From Coprinellus micaceus (taxonomy: Eukaryota > Basidiomycota > Agaricomycetes > Agaricales > Psathyrellaceae), in assembly GCA_951394405.1 (NCBI GenBank), contig OX596335.1:310001-374000 (forward strand): a stretch of 64,000 nucleotides of DNA, written 5' to 3'. The translations under genes and the position numbers were made by a program. The first letter of the stretch is position 1. Each line of letters starts with the position of its first letter. A model generated the notes under the pieces. It searched no databases. It was not told where the DNA came from and saw only the letters and a list, made by a program, of their open reading frames with translations. Shown here in pieces: positions 43,739 through 54,064 of the stretch.

Positions 43739-45011
43739 ATGGCTACCATGACGCCCAACCATGATATTCCAGATCCGATGCCTACCGTCTACCCGTATAA
43801 TAGGGTTCTCGACGCACGAAAGCCACGCGATATGCTCTCGTATCTCAGGTGAGTTCTCCGGTGTTTCCTTCTCAGTTTCCAACGCTCGTGCGCCCATACT
43901 CAATTCTACCCGATTCAGCACTTACCATGTCATCTTTGTTATCGATGACTCGACATCTGTATCTATCTCTCCCATGCTCTCTCCAACGTGAGCGATGGGC
44001 ATCTCATTGTTGGTTCGACGCAGATGATTATGTCCGACAATTATTCGGCGTGGAATGATGGTAGATGGTGCCAGGTCGAACGATCCATCGGACCTATCGC
44101 CGACTTTACGTTCCAGCACAACCTATCAAGCGTTGACATTGGCTTCATGAACTATCAGCGTAACAGACCAACCAGGGCAATTCAGGTCAGGCATGTTTTC
44201 GCGTGTAGTCCGGCGACGTTCTGAGTCCTGACGTTCATTGACTAGGGCCAGCAACAGGTTTTACAGGCCTTCAAGTTGGGGAAGCCTCCGCAGGATTTGT
44301 CCACAATCCGTGAGCTTCAATTGTTTCCCAACGCGTCATAATTCAAGGATGGAGCAGGGGGGTTGACCACCCTCCATATTCAGGGCGTACTCCAACTGGA
44401 GATACTCTCAGGTTCTTCCTCGACGAGGCGCTTCAGGAACTCAATTCCAAGATGGGCGATCCACAAGCCTACAGGAAGATCTCCCCTACTCACATCATTG
44501 TCCTGACCGATGGGGAGGCTGGTGAGTCGAATGTCCTAGCGATCTCTCTAACACATCTTTGCCCAGGGTTGGTACCTATACATCATTGACTCCGGCTGAA
44601 GCCTGCGCGTAGACGACGACCCCAGGAACATTATCCGCGCCGCCAGGCAGCAGCTGAAAGCGAACAAGCATAACCCCAACTACATCAGCATCGAGATCGT
44701 GCAGATCGGCAAGTCCTCACCCACTAGCAGGCTCGCGGAGTTAGCCACGGGAGAGTATGGCGTAAGTGGTCCACTCATTATTGTGCACCTCCTCGTCTTC
44801 ACACCGGTCCCGTTGGACTGCGGTTGTCTGAGTCAAAACTGTACTTCAAGTCCCTACTTACTGTGCTTTTACGCATAAATAGGATATGATCGCCTATACT
44901 CCATCAAATGGCGCAGATATTACACCGGAGAAGCTTGTCCGCATCATGTTGGAAGGAAATCACCCGACTGTCCGAAGGAGGTTGCGCGACCAGGGTTCGG
45001 GTTCGCTGTAG
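43739..45011 (+). CDS. von Willebrand factor A (VWA) domain protein
   Basis: This encodes a small cytosolic VWA-fold protein of 259 residues in seven exons (43739-43848, 43919-43987, 44065-44185, 44246-44309, 44384-44521, 44613-44761, 44883-45011). The first VWA strand with its metal-ion-dependent adhesion site is YHVIFVIDDSTSVS (DxSxS). The helix reads WCQVERSIGPIADF, the second metal-site threonine lies in RTPTGDTL, and the third site is IIVLTDGEADDDP, followed by YISIEIVQIG. The exon 2-3 junction was chosen because only the acceptor at 44063-44064 restores the frame into WCQVERS. Proteins of this type are numerous in mushroom genomes and presumably mediate protein binding; no partner can be named. 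It is divergently arranged with the NLR-like gene, about 1.1 kb apart. Confidence 0.85.
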
Positions 45012-45623
45012 CTCGATGGGGTCGCCTTTTTATGCGACGTCGTGGCAATTGTCGTTCAGTCGGACATAAATAATGCACTCCACACCCTTATAAGGGCGGT
45101 TCTTCTGGTTATTCGTAAGGGGGGGTACGAAAACTGGTGGGTATCACTTTCGCATGTCTCCTTCAGAATCGATTTTCCTGGGTATCTCCCTCACGCTATT
45201 GACTGCAGGGCACTCTCGGGATACATACTGCTTACTATTTTGTGTCGTGTATATATACTTCTACACCTCCCTTTCTTCTTTGGCGATGGTGTTTCGTTTC
45301 TTTGCAAGCGCTCTCTCCCTCAGCGGTGACATCTCGGTTCTCGCCCTCTTTGTCCTAGCGCCCACCTTCCATATAACCGCCCTCTTAACCAAGATATTTG
45401 TAAACCTCTTTATCGCATAATCGATTCGTTACCCCCCGAACTCACCTTCAACGTTGGGCATGCAGCCTCGCACGGCCCACTTTTGATTAGCGCCCGGGTT
45501 TAACTCCTAACCCATTCATCAGCCCAACCATGGCTCGATTCCCACGTTCAACCTCTTCCTCCTACCACCACCAGGTTCTTCATTTCCCCCCTCCTCCCCA
45601 TTGCCATTCGTCGCCCACTCAGC
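45012..45623. other. Intergenic region
   Basis: A hydrophobic 88-codon frame (45154-45420) exists but directly follows the VWA gene and is probably its 3' flank. TTAGCGCCC is at 45487-45495, about 130 bases before the next start. Confidence 0.35.
45487..45495 (+). promoter_or_regulatory. TTAGCGCYC word upstream of the 45624 gene
   Basis: The word TTAGCGCCC lies 129 bases before the start codon at 45624. It is one of about ten in the window. Confidence 0.4.
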
Positions 45624-46276
45624 ATGGATATGGATGCCAGCGTCGCCGTGAATTCCTTCACCAACATGTCGTTCCCCGAATCCCTGAACGGTATCAACAC
45701 ACCTTTAGACCAGAACTCGCCGATACTCTTCAAACGGAATTTAGAGCTCGTACAACGAGAGGTGGTGAGGGTCCAAAGTCTTGCCCAGGAGGTGCTGTCA
45801 GGGATCGGGGGCGCGTATTGTGCTGGTATGGAGCCGATGAATACAAAACGTACGTACGTTCTGCTTCCAAAGTTGGCTGTACGTGCTCCTTGTCGTACTA
45901 ACGATAAATGATAGGCCTAATCGGTGACCTCAAACAGGCAATCGACAATCTGACCTCTCTGCTTCGAAGCACCGGGATTGGAGCCCTCCCTCTTCTTCCA
46001 TCTCCTCCACCTCCGACGTCAGCTTTCTCAGAGTCCGGCGTCTCACAGCAGCAAGGGGTTCAGCCAGTCCCAACCGAGGCTCAGCTTCTAGCGTATGCGA
46101 ATGAGAGTGTAAAGTCGCTATACGATTCATTGAAGAGGAAACAAGATAGTGCGGCGGTCGTGGCGAATCTGTTGCAGCAAGTGTCCGTAAACGTGGGTGC
46201 GCAGGGATCGGGATATGCAGGTGTGCCGAGGCAGAGGGTCATCAGCGGGAACATGGGACCTGGAGGAAGTCGATGA
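45624..46276 (+). CDS. Small helical/coiled-coil protein, unrecognised
   Basis: Two exons (45624-45849 and 45915-46276) give 195 residues. The first half is helical with heptad-like spacing (FKRNLELVQREVVRVQSLAQ) and continues across the splice into LIGDLKQAIDNLTSLLRS. A proline/serine/glutamine-rich linker follows (about residues 105-135), and then a second helix, LLAYANESVKSLYDSLKRKQ. The architecture of two amphipathic helices with a flexible linker would suit a small subunit of a nuclear complex such as Mediator or a kinetochore, but I cannot assign a family. It is convergent with the secreted-protein gene ending at 46646. Confidence 0.6.
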
Positions 46277-46645
46277 CGCGATCCAACAGAGGAAGTTGGA
46301 CTAGCCATCGACATCCATGTACTCGAAGTTATCAAGGAGCCAAGAGGCAAGCGCCGCCAAGGGCATTTGGAGATCGTCGGGTCGCGACCGACACGACACT
46401 CATCGTCATGCCCTATATACGCGTCATGAAATCAGGCCAAGGTCGCTCGTCTGGGTGGGATCAACGCGCTCCATAATCACCACCCGGACTGTCTTCAATC
46501 TTGTCGACTTCAGCTTCGAAGATCTACTGTTCAAACCGCGAGCGGCGGGTTGGCCGACGAGTATCAAACGTATCGCTCAGAAGCCCAATTCCCATTACCA
46601 TGTATCTACTGTACGTATGTATCCAAACGATCCGCAGTCTACACC
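46277..46645. other. Convergent intergenic region
   Basis: About 370 bases lie between the stop codons of two convergent genes. No gene is supported. Confidence 0.35.
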
Positions 46646-47450
46646 TCAGCCTTGCGAAGTCGCAGAGGTCTTCCTGGACTGGCGCTGGCGCTTAGGCCTC
46701 TCCTGGCTACCCTGACCCTGACGCCGCCTGGATCCAGTGGGGCGCTGGCTGTTGCCCTGACGCAGGCGCCTAGTGCCAGGTCCAATGCGCCTTCGGCTTC
46801 CACCGGGAGTACGGCTACCCTGGCTCACTGCACGGAGACGCTGCTTCCTCCTGTCTCCCATCCGCTGCTGCTTGGTGCTCCCGGGCCGAGATCCACCTGA
46901 GAGACTCTTCTTGCTGCGAGTTCTCTTAGCGGGTTTGGCGCTCGGACTGGGGGACTCGGAGGACTCCTCCGCTTCCCTGCGCTCAACCTCCTTCGCTTGA
47001 TGCCCCTGGTGGCGAGCATGACTTCCCTCACCGCCCTGGGGTGCTCCGGGGGTGTTCTGGATAGCCTTCTTGACACCGTGCTCGACTGCGTGCTTGATCA
47101 GATACTCGAGGAACTTGCTTTCCTGGTCGACGTTCTTTCCCTCGCCATCTATAAAATGGGCCTGCGTCAAACACGGCGCAAAGTCAGTGAAAGAAGGACT
47201 GCTTACCCTCATAGAGATAGTACATCTCGTCGGGATGCGCCTTGAGCTCGTCGAGAACCGAGTCGGGGATGTGAACACCCTTGAACTCGTCCGGAATGAC
47301 GAAAGGACTGTCTTCGGACTGGGGCTTCTCGACAGCGGCCTCGGCGGGGGGAGCGTCGTCGCCAGATTCGGGCTTGACGTGAGCAGGCAAGGCCGAGACG
47401 GCGGCGAGGAAGGGGAGGGCAGCAAGGAAGAAAGATGCGGAGAACTTCAT
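46646..47450 (-). CDS. Secreted protein with acidic head and strongly basic tail
   Basis: Two exons (47450-47207 and 47148-46646) encode 248 residues. A clear signal peptide (MKFSASFFLAALPFLAAVSA) precedes an acidic proline-rich region (about residues 25-60) and a short ordered part containing IPDEFKGVHIPDSVLDELKA and, after the splice, FLEYLIKHAVEHGVKKAI. The last 120 residues are rich in R, Q, G, S and P, with repeated SRxxGxG/RRRxG-like units, and carry a high net positive charge. The splice pair was fixed by frame: only the acceptor before DGEGKNVDQ continues the open frame. Low cysteine argues against a classic effector. A cell-wall- or DNA-binding extracellular protein, or an antimicrobial precursor, is possible but unproven. 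No family was recognised. Confidence 0.7.
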
Positions 47451-48378
47451 ATTGAGTTTGATTTGGGTGGAGTGAAGAGTGGATTGAATTGAACGGTATG
47501 GAAACGTCGAGTTGAGGAGGAAGGGAAGTTAGGACCAGCCCAGGGGATTTGTTTGTTAGCGATGGAGGAGAGGCCGGCTCTGGAGAATCATTTATCGAAT
47601 GGCGAAGGGTTTATATAGGACGAGACGAGGTGTCGGAGCCATATGCTTGGATCAGAAAAAGATCAGAACTTCACCTGGGCAACATGGCGTGGGTGCAATA
47701 TGCAAAGAGCCTTGTGATGCCGTGAAGATAGCCAAGTCTTGGTGGACAGAATCACTACGATCGCCAGGGACATCAAGAAAAAAAGAACCACAGCTCGAAC
47801 TCATCGAATCCGAGTGTTCGAGAGCCAAGGCCTGTGGGATGTACCAAGGATGTACTTGGTCCCCTGGAAAAACGGGAGAGAGGATTTCGAAACTTGCGGC
47901 AGAGCACGCCGGCAGAGTGAAGAGCCAACTGAGCCGAAAACACACCTCGGGCTGCGCGTCAACTGTCAACTGTGCGTGCGTGTAACATGCGTGTCGGCCG
48001 GGCGCTAAAAGAAGATGGCTTGGCGTCGTGGCGCTTCGCATCACAGAAGGGGTGGATCATGGGTCAGGCGGCTCTGACCCGTGAAGGGCGAGCTGAGCTG
48101 ACCGCCCGTCTCAGGAGACAGCGTCTGTAACATGTTTCATCGGCCCTGATAACCACCACGCAGAAAGCTGCACGAGAGCGCGCCTCCGACGCGACGCCGA
48201 GGCCTGCAAGTGCGAAATTCAAATTTAACTGCAGGATTGGTCAGAGTGGGTAAGTAAATACATGTCGTAAGTAACCCTATGCTTGATTTCTTTTTCACAA
48301 GGGAACATGGGTAAATGGAACGGAGGAAATTACGCAGCAATTGGAGCCATTGGATAGCTAGGTCCAGAGGGAACATTG
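47451..48378. other. Intergenic region
   Basis: No gene is supported. A minus-strand TTAGCGCCC (48000-48008) lies about 550 bases upstream of the secreted-protein gene. Confidence 0.35.
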
Positions 48379-49303
48379 TCAATTCTTGGGAAAATTGAAC
48401 TGGTGAGGCACGATAGGTAGGGAGGAAGGATAAATCATCTCGAGGCGAAAGCCCTCCACATCCATATTCCTATCCTCCAGCTCCTTTTGGATATTCATCG
48501 TCTGAAGGGTCCCGAACATTATTGTCACCTCCAATTTCGCGATGCTATCCTGGCACGCTCCCCATTGTGCCCCTCCGACTAACGATCATCTCTAGTAAAC
48601 CCTCCTCCGAAACCAACCCTGGTTGCCCGTCCATGTCGACTCGGAATCGTCGAAGATTCGGGCAGAGGATATTACGGTCGCTTTCGTCTGAATATTCGTC
48701 GAAAGTGTAAGTGTGCGTGCCAGACCTACATCGTCCAGGTGACCCGGATTCTGAACACACTGAGGGTAACCTTCCATCGAATACTCGAGCGATAGCTCAG
48801 AGGCCCTCGGTATGCATTCAAAGATACGGCCCAGCGCTTCGGTAGAAAGCCGATTGATGTTGAATTCAACTCTTAACTGGTGCCCCAAATTAAGCAGCTA
48901 GGCGAAGGCCGAGTTGGCAGAGTAGTGCGACATCACTCTTGCATTTAACGCAGACCATCTTCCAGGGAGAGATTCCCACCTGTGGCAAACGCCATCCAGA
49001 TAAAGGGCTCGGAGAGACCGAGCTTGCAGGATCTCCGACGTCGGAGTGAGGAGAAGCCCTCCGGGAAAGTCATCACCGGTTATACTTGGGCGCGAGGATT
49101 CGGGTAATTCGAGGCATTCAAGGGGGGGTACCCCATAAGCCTTGAGAAGTAGAACGGGCTTCAAGGCTTTCGCGACGTTGTCCCGCTCGTCAATGACCTA
49201 CAGATCGAACTGGACTTTCCTCCATTGGTGAGCAAATAGCTAGAACCTCGTCGTCTGCCGGGGCGTAGTTTGTCCATAGGTAGTGAGTAAAAGTGGGTAT
49301 CAT
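48379..49303 (-). pseudogene. F-box family pseudogene with internal deletions
   Basis: On the minus strand an ATG at 49303 opens MIPTFTHYLWTNYAPADDEV, matching the family start (SPFLDxLxTNYCPSDDD). After about 15 codons it jumps directly to HQWRKVQFDL and a stop, so the whole F-box and following part (roughly 200 residues in its relatives) are deleted. It continues as LKPVLLLKAYGVPPLECLEL, ARSLRALYLDGVCHRWESLP, then, after a second deletion, HQLRVEFNINRLSTEALGRI, CPNLRRFRVDMDGQPG and finally the NIQKELEDRNMDVEGFRLEM tail with a stop near 48379. It lies head-to-head with the first intact F-box gene. Confidence 0.85.
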
Positions 49304-49368
49304 GGCACCAAAGGCTGATGGTAGTGGTTCGGTGAAAAGCGTCGACTCAGACCCATGTGCAAATCAGA

Positions 49369-49377
49369 TTAGCGCTC
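49369..49377 (+). promoter_or_regulatory. TTAGCGCYC word upstream of F-box gene 1
   Basis: TTAGCGCTC is followed by GTGACCT and then TTCGACTCCGAC within 30 bases, 81 bases before the start codon at 49458. The same ordered words occur upstream of other F-box copies. Confidence 0.5.
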
Positions 49378-49457
49378 GTGACCTAGATTTCGACTCCGAC
49401 GGACTCCGCCGATGAAATTCGAACCACGGCGGCAGCCTCAAAACGTCTTGAACCACC

Positions 49458-51305
49458 ATGGACTCCCCCTTCCTCGACCGCCTGGGCACGAATTACTGCC
49501 CTTCAGATGATGATATACTCGGAATCAGGGCTTTGGTCAATGCAAGTACTCGTGCAGTGAGCTCCATCGATGAAGACATCAATCGTTTGCGTGGCTCGGA
49601 TCCCATATCCTCCTTGGTCAGGCAGCGAGACGCCCATCTTAGCTTCGCGAATCGCCACCGATCCCTCCTTTCACCAATCCGGAGAGTTCCTGACGATATA
49701 TTCTTCACTATATTCGCCCATCTTCACATCGAGGTGAAGGCGCCCATGACGCGAACTCACCCCTCAGTTGCCGTAAGCCACGTCTGCCAACGCTGGCGTC
49801 AGCTTGCAATTTCGACTCAATCCCTGTGGAATGGGATTCACCTACCCCTACCTCAGTATCCAGCGCAGCAGCAGCGGGCCTGGGGTGCTTCCAGAGCGGG
49901 TGCTTCAGTGGCATTGGCCGTAGAGGGGGTCGATCGATGGGACGCGACAGTCGACCAGATGCTTGCAATCGCGGGGGTCTGGCTTGCTAGGTCTGGTCAC
50001 TGTCCTGTTGATGTGACTCTCAGCGCCGTCCTACCCGCTCAAACGCGGGACTGTAGCAGGTTTGCCCGACAAATCAAGAGGTGTCTGGACTTGCTTTGCA
50101 GTGCTGCCCATCGATGGAGACGTGGCCACTTCGATCTATCCTTCTATCCGCAGCAGAGGGACATTTCGGACACCCTGGAACCCTTGACCTCGCTCCAGCC
50201 GCATCATGTCCCGCAACTTGAATCCCTCCAATTCAGCGTGTTCTATCTGCCGGTCTCGTACACACCTGATCGGCCGGTCATCCCCACGACACCTTTTCTC
50301 CGGGGCCCGGCTCTACGCGCCCTTTACCTGCCTCGGGGTTGTCAAAAGTGGGAGAACCTGCCGGTAAATTGGTTCGCCTTGAAGGAACTCTGCTTCGGGG
50401 CATCCTTCTTCCCTGGAGCCCCACCGCTCACAGCTTCGCGTGCATTCTTCTTGCTGAAAGAGTGCCATAGTTTGACGTCCTGCGACATCTCTATCTGCCA
50501 GGACAGTCTGCTGTCATTGGTGCCATCGCCTCCCATCATCGGGGTCGCCTCCCTTCCCGAATTACAGGCTTTGACCATCCACGGACCTATTCCCAACACA
50601 GAATTCGTTCAAGCGCTCACCCTTCCCTCACTCCATTCCCTCCACTTCACCAATCCAATCTCAGGCGCGCCCCCGAGTATTCCCAACCCAAACACCTTTT
50701 CTTTGAGCCTCGGGCCTGCCCACAACACAGATGCGGCTCTCGCGTGGGCGCGACATCTGGGCCAGCAGCTGCACACGGTCAAACTCAACATTGCGTGGGT
50801 CACCCCCAATGTACTCCAGACCCTGCTTGGGTACCTACCCTCTGTTTCTGACCTCAGCCTCAAATTTTGGCCTGACTCGGACCAACACCCGCTCCGAAGT
50901 TCTTACGAGGATTCGGGTTTGGCTCACTTGCTCACCCTGCAGTTGTTCCACAGCGACTCACGAAGGGGACTACACGACAAACCCGCCCACAGCATTTGCC
51001 CGCGTATTCGCAGGTTGCATCTGGACATGGTGGGACGGCCGGGCTCCGTCACAGAGGAAGGTGTACGTGATATAATTGCCAGTCGGCGAAGGGCCCCGAA
51101 GAGTACACAATCTTCCAAAGACACCAGCATGCTCGACGACGTGACCATTGAATTCGGGACTATGAGGACGATGGACATTCGGCGGGAGCTGGAGACGAGG
51201 GGTGTGGATATGGCGAGCCTCCGCTTCCAAGTCATTTATCCATCCCCTGAGGCCCAAGCCAAACCACATAGGCTACTATACAGACTGACAAGTGGGGTCG
51301 TTTAA
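49458..51305 (+). CDS. F-box-like protein, array copy 1
   Basis: This is a single-exon gene of 615 residues. The shared family start DSPFLDRLGTNYCPSDDD is followed by a helical segment. The F-box-like domain lies at about residues 70-125: LLSPIRRVPDDIFFTIFAHL, then VSHVCQRWRQLAISTQSLWN. The rest, to the end, consists of degenerate leucine-rich strands, including GPALRALYLPRGCQKWENLP, and the conserved tail MDIRRELETRGVDMASLRFQ. F-box proteins recruit substrates to SCF ubiquitin ligases through SKP1; the target here is unknown. It is 154 bases from the pseudogene on the opposite strand. Confidence 0.85.
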   Translation: MDSPFLDRLGTNYCPSDDDILGIRALVNASTRAVSSIDEDINRLRGSDPISSLVRQRDAHLSFANRHRSLLSPIRRVPDDIFFTIFAHLHIEVKAPMTRTHPSVAVSHVCQRWRQLAISTQSLWNGIHLPLPQYPAQQQRAWGASRAGASVALAVEGVDRWDATVDQMLAIAGVWLARSGHCPVDVTLSAVLPAQTRDCSRFARQIKRCLDLLCSAAHRWRRGHFDLSFYPQQRDISDTLEPLTSLQPHHVPQLESLQFSVFYLPVSYTPDRPVIPTTPFLRGPALRALYLPRGCQKWENLPVNWFALKELCFGASFFPGAPPLTASRAFFLLKECHSLTSCDISICQDSLLSLVPSPPIIGVASLPELQALTIHGPIPNTEFVQALTLPSLHSLHFTNPISGAPPSIPNPNTFSLSLGPAHNTDAALAWARHLGQQLHTVKLNIAWVTPNVLQTLLGYLPSVSDLSLKFWPDSDQHPLRSSYEDSGLAHLLTLQLFHSDSRRGLHDKPAHSICPRIRRLHLDMVGRPGSVTEEGVRDIIASRRRAPKSTQSSKDTSMLDDVTIEFGTMRTMDIRRELETRGVDMASLRFQVIYPSPEAQAKPHRLLYRLTSGVV

Positions 51306-51826
51306 GCAATCCATATATATTACTTTGCCGTACTGGGCCCCAAATCCGTTGCTGTCCCCTAACTAACAGCACCATTCACCATCGTGACCGACGATGATCG
51401 TACCGTGCGGGCACATTATCACAGCTTGAGCTTGAACTTGAACTTCTCACCCGAGTATTATCGCCGCAGATAAAGCAAACCGAGTCTCTGATTGCTTACC
51501 GTCCCACAAATTTTGTACTGTCTTGCTGATCCTTCGGAGTGGCTCAGGCCTCTCTGCAGGCCGTAGGAACACTTGCATTGATGAACACTCGGATAGCTGG
51601 AAAACCATCGCCTACGGGGACATTCTTCAGTTAGAGGATAAAAATGGAATCCAATGATACACAGACCGGACCCAAGTGGTAATTGTGCATTCGAAAGCGC
51701 CGGTAGTGGTTCGGGTGCAAGAGCGCGAATCGGGATTCGGAGATTAGCGCTCGTCATCCAACTTCGAGCTCCGACAGATGCATTGATGGGGTGGCCGCAG
51801 CCCAAACATGTTCTGATTCGACCACC
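51306..51826. other. Spacer between F-box copies 1 and 2
   Basis: No gene is supported. It carries the next TTAGCGCTC word at 51744-51752. Upstream of that is GGTAGTGGTTCGG, which also precedes copy 1 near 49320, so the promoters share ancestry. Confidence 0.5.
51744..51752 (+). promoter_or_regulatory. TTAGCGCYC word upstream of F-box gene 2
   Basis: TTAGCGCTC followed by GTCATCC and TTCGAGCTCCGAC lies 75 bases before the start at 51827. This is the same spacing and order as for copy 1. Confidence 0.5.
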
Positions 51827-53686
51827 ATGACCTCCCCATTCTTCGACCTCCTCGGCACAAACTACTGCCCATCAGACGACGATATACCTAGAATACGAGC
51901 TATAGTCAACGCCAACACTAGTGCAGCCAGCGCTATCGATGAGGAGATCACTCGTTTGCTATCCTCCTTGATCAAGCGGCGCGACGCCCACCTCGACTCT
52001 GCAAACCGTCATTTATCCCTTCTTTCACCCATTAGGAGAATCCCCGACGACATCCTATCCATCATATTTCATGCGTACCTTCGCACTGAGGCTCGAGCCC
52101 CCATGACCCGATCTCACCCCGCGGTCGTCGTAAGCCATGTCTCCCAGCGCTGGCGTCAGCTCGCAATCTCGACTCCATCCCTATGGAATGGGATTCACAT
52201 ACTCTTACCTCAGTACCCAAGCTGGCAGCCCTCGGGGTTTTCCAGTCCCCGCATATCGGTGGAGCAGGCCGAAGAGGCTGTCGAACGATGGGGGGCCACA
52301 GTCCACCAGCTGCTTGCAATTGCAGAGGTCTGGACTGCTAGGTCCGGTCAGTATCCACTCGACGTGACCATAGGCGCCTTACTCCACGGCCAGCCCGAGG
52401 AACACATTGGCTTTGCCTCCAAAGTCAAAATGTGCCTGGACTCGCTCTGCAAGCTTGCCCATCGATGGAAATATGCCCGGGTCGATCTATCCTTCGGTCG
52501 GCAGCAGTGTAACGTTGCAGACATCCTTGAACCTTTGACCTCTCTACAACCCCACCACGTCCCACAACTCGTATCCCTCCACTTGAACGTGTTTCACATG
52601 GGCGACGACACAACGCTTCGCCCAACCATATTCACGACACCGGTTCTCCAGGGTACTGCCCTACGCGCACTGCATCTTTACAGGGTATGTCAAGACTGGG
52701 AGACCCTGCCGGTAAACTGGTCCGCTTTGAAGCAACTTCGTTTCTCGACATCCCTCGGTGGATTCTCTAACCTTGGATTTGGTGCGGCGGGATCCGCCAT
52801 TCTGCAGTTCACAGCTTCCCATGCATTCTCCCTGCTGAAGGGCTGTCCTAGGTTAGAGTATTGCGACATCGCGATATGCCCAGACGGTTGGAGATCATTC
52901 GGCCTAGAGTCGCGGCCCATCACGGGTGTTGCGTTCCTTCCCAGCCTCCAGTCGTTGACTATCCGAGGTCTCATCCCCAACGCAGAGTTCGTTCAAGCGC
53001 TCAACCTTCCCTCACTCCACTCTCTACAACTCGCCCGACCAATCAGCGGGACCACGAGCGAATCTGGTCCAAGCATCTTTACTTTCGGCGGCCCCGCCCC
53101 TCTGAGCGACAACACGGAGGCGGCTCTCGCCTGGGTGCGACAGCTGGGTCATCAGTTGGACACAATTAAACTCAACATCACTCGGATCGCCCCCGATGTG
53201 CTTCAGAACCTCCTCGAACACCTACCGTCGCTGTCCGATCTCAGCATTAAATTTTGGGAAGGCAGATACTCCCAAGGTGAACGAGGCGTTTGCGACGACG
53301 CGGGTTTAGCTCGCTTGCTGACTCTGCAGCCACACAACGACGACCTCCAGATGGAAGCGCCTGGCCACGAATCTGCTCGGGTTTGCCCACATATACGCAC
53401 CCTGAGCTTAGACATGCATGGGCAACCGGGGTCGATCACCGAGGCAGGTCTACTGGAGATGATTGCGAGCCGAAGATGGGACCCAATGCAAACACAGAAG
53501 CGAGGAGACTGTGCGAGGCTTGAGGATGTCACCGTGAAATTTGGGACACTGCAGGTGATGGATGTTGAGCAGGAGCTCGAGAGGAGAGGTGTGGATATTA
53601 CGAACTTTCGTCTCGAAGCCACCTACCCCTCTCCTGAGCCCCTCAAACCACATAGACCCTACACACCTACGAATGATCTTATGTAA
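51827..53686 (+). CDS. F-box-like protein, array copy 2
   Basis: This is a single-exon gene of about 619 residues. The start was placed at TSPFFDLLGTNYCPSDDD, the family N-terminus; the open frame begins 12 codons earlier but those residues are unconserved. The F-box is near residues 68-125 (LLSPIRRIPDDILSIIFHAY, VSHVSQRWRQLAISTPSLWN). Leucine-rich strands follow, with the family landmark VCQDWETLPVNWSALKQLRF and the tail MDVEQELERRGVDITNFRLE. It is predicted to act as an SCF substrate adaptor with unknown target. Copies 1 and 2 share a PxLP insertion-poor middle and appear to be nearest sisters. Confidence 0.85.
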   Translation: MTSPFFDLLGTNYCPSDDDIPRIRAIVNANTSAASAIDEEITRLLSSLIKRRDAHLDSANRHLSLLSPIRRIPDDILSIIFHAYLRTEARAPMTRSHPAVVVSHVSQRWRQLAISTPSLWNGIHILLPQYPSWQPSGFSSPRISVEQAEEAVERWGATVHQLLAIAEVWTARSGQYPLDVTIGALLHGQPEEHIGFASKVKMCLDSLCKLAHRWKYARVDLSFGRQQCNVADILEPLTSLQPHHVPQLVSLHLNVFHMGDDTTLRPTIFTTPVLQGTALRALHLYRVCQDWETLPVNWSALKQLRFSTSLGGFSNLGFGAAGSAILQFTASHAFSLLKGCPRLEYCDIAICPDGWRSFGLESRPITGVAFLPSLQSLTIRGLIPNAEFVQALNLPSLHSLQLARPISGTTSESGPSIFTFGGPAPLSDNTEAALAWVRQLGHQLDTIKLNITRIAPDVLQNLLEHLPSLSDLSIKFWEGRYSQGERGVCDDAGLARLLTLQPHNDDLQMEAPGHESARVCPHIRTLSLDMHGQPGSITEAGLLEMIASRRWDPMQTQKRGDCARLEDVTVKFGTLQVMDVEQELERRGVDITNFRLEATYPSPEPLKPHRPYTPTNDLM

Positions 53687-54064
53687 ACAAGGCCGTTACC
53701 TCTCCGTCCCGAATTTCGTTTCTTTCGAGTTCCCGCATCCCGAACTTTCAACCAGAAGCCTCCTCCCTATGCGACGAAAAGACAAACTGCAATGCAGCCC
53801 GTCTTTTAGAACTAAGTAATTTAATGTCCAAGTGCTTTGTTGAGCCCACAAGTCGTTCTATTGAACTACGAGCTCGCGTATTCCGTACTCCCCCCTCGTC
53901 GGTAGGGAAATACAAATCCCATGACACCGAGAGCGAACTCTGGTGGTGTGTGTACGTGAATTGGTGGTTCTGGTGCGCGCTCGTGACCTCGTCTCCGATT
54001 GTAGCTCCGACAAACTCTCCAATAAATTTACTGCAGGCAGCCTAGAGGCTCTTCCTCAACCATC
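53687..54064. other. Spacer between F-box copies 2 and 3
   Basis: No gene is seen. GCGCGCTCGTGACCTCG near 53976 followed by TAGCTCCGACA is a mutated version of the shared upstream module. Confidence 0.45.

Noticed and set aside
45154..45420. Hydrophobic 88-codon frame after the VWA gene
   Set aside because: Probably 3' flank; no start context, homologous motif or splice support, so not listed as a gene.
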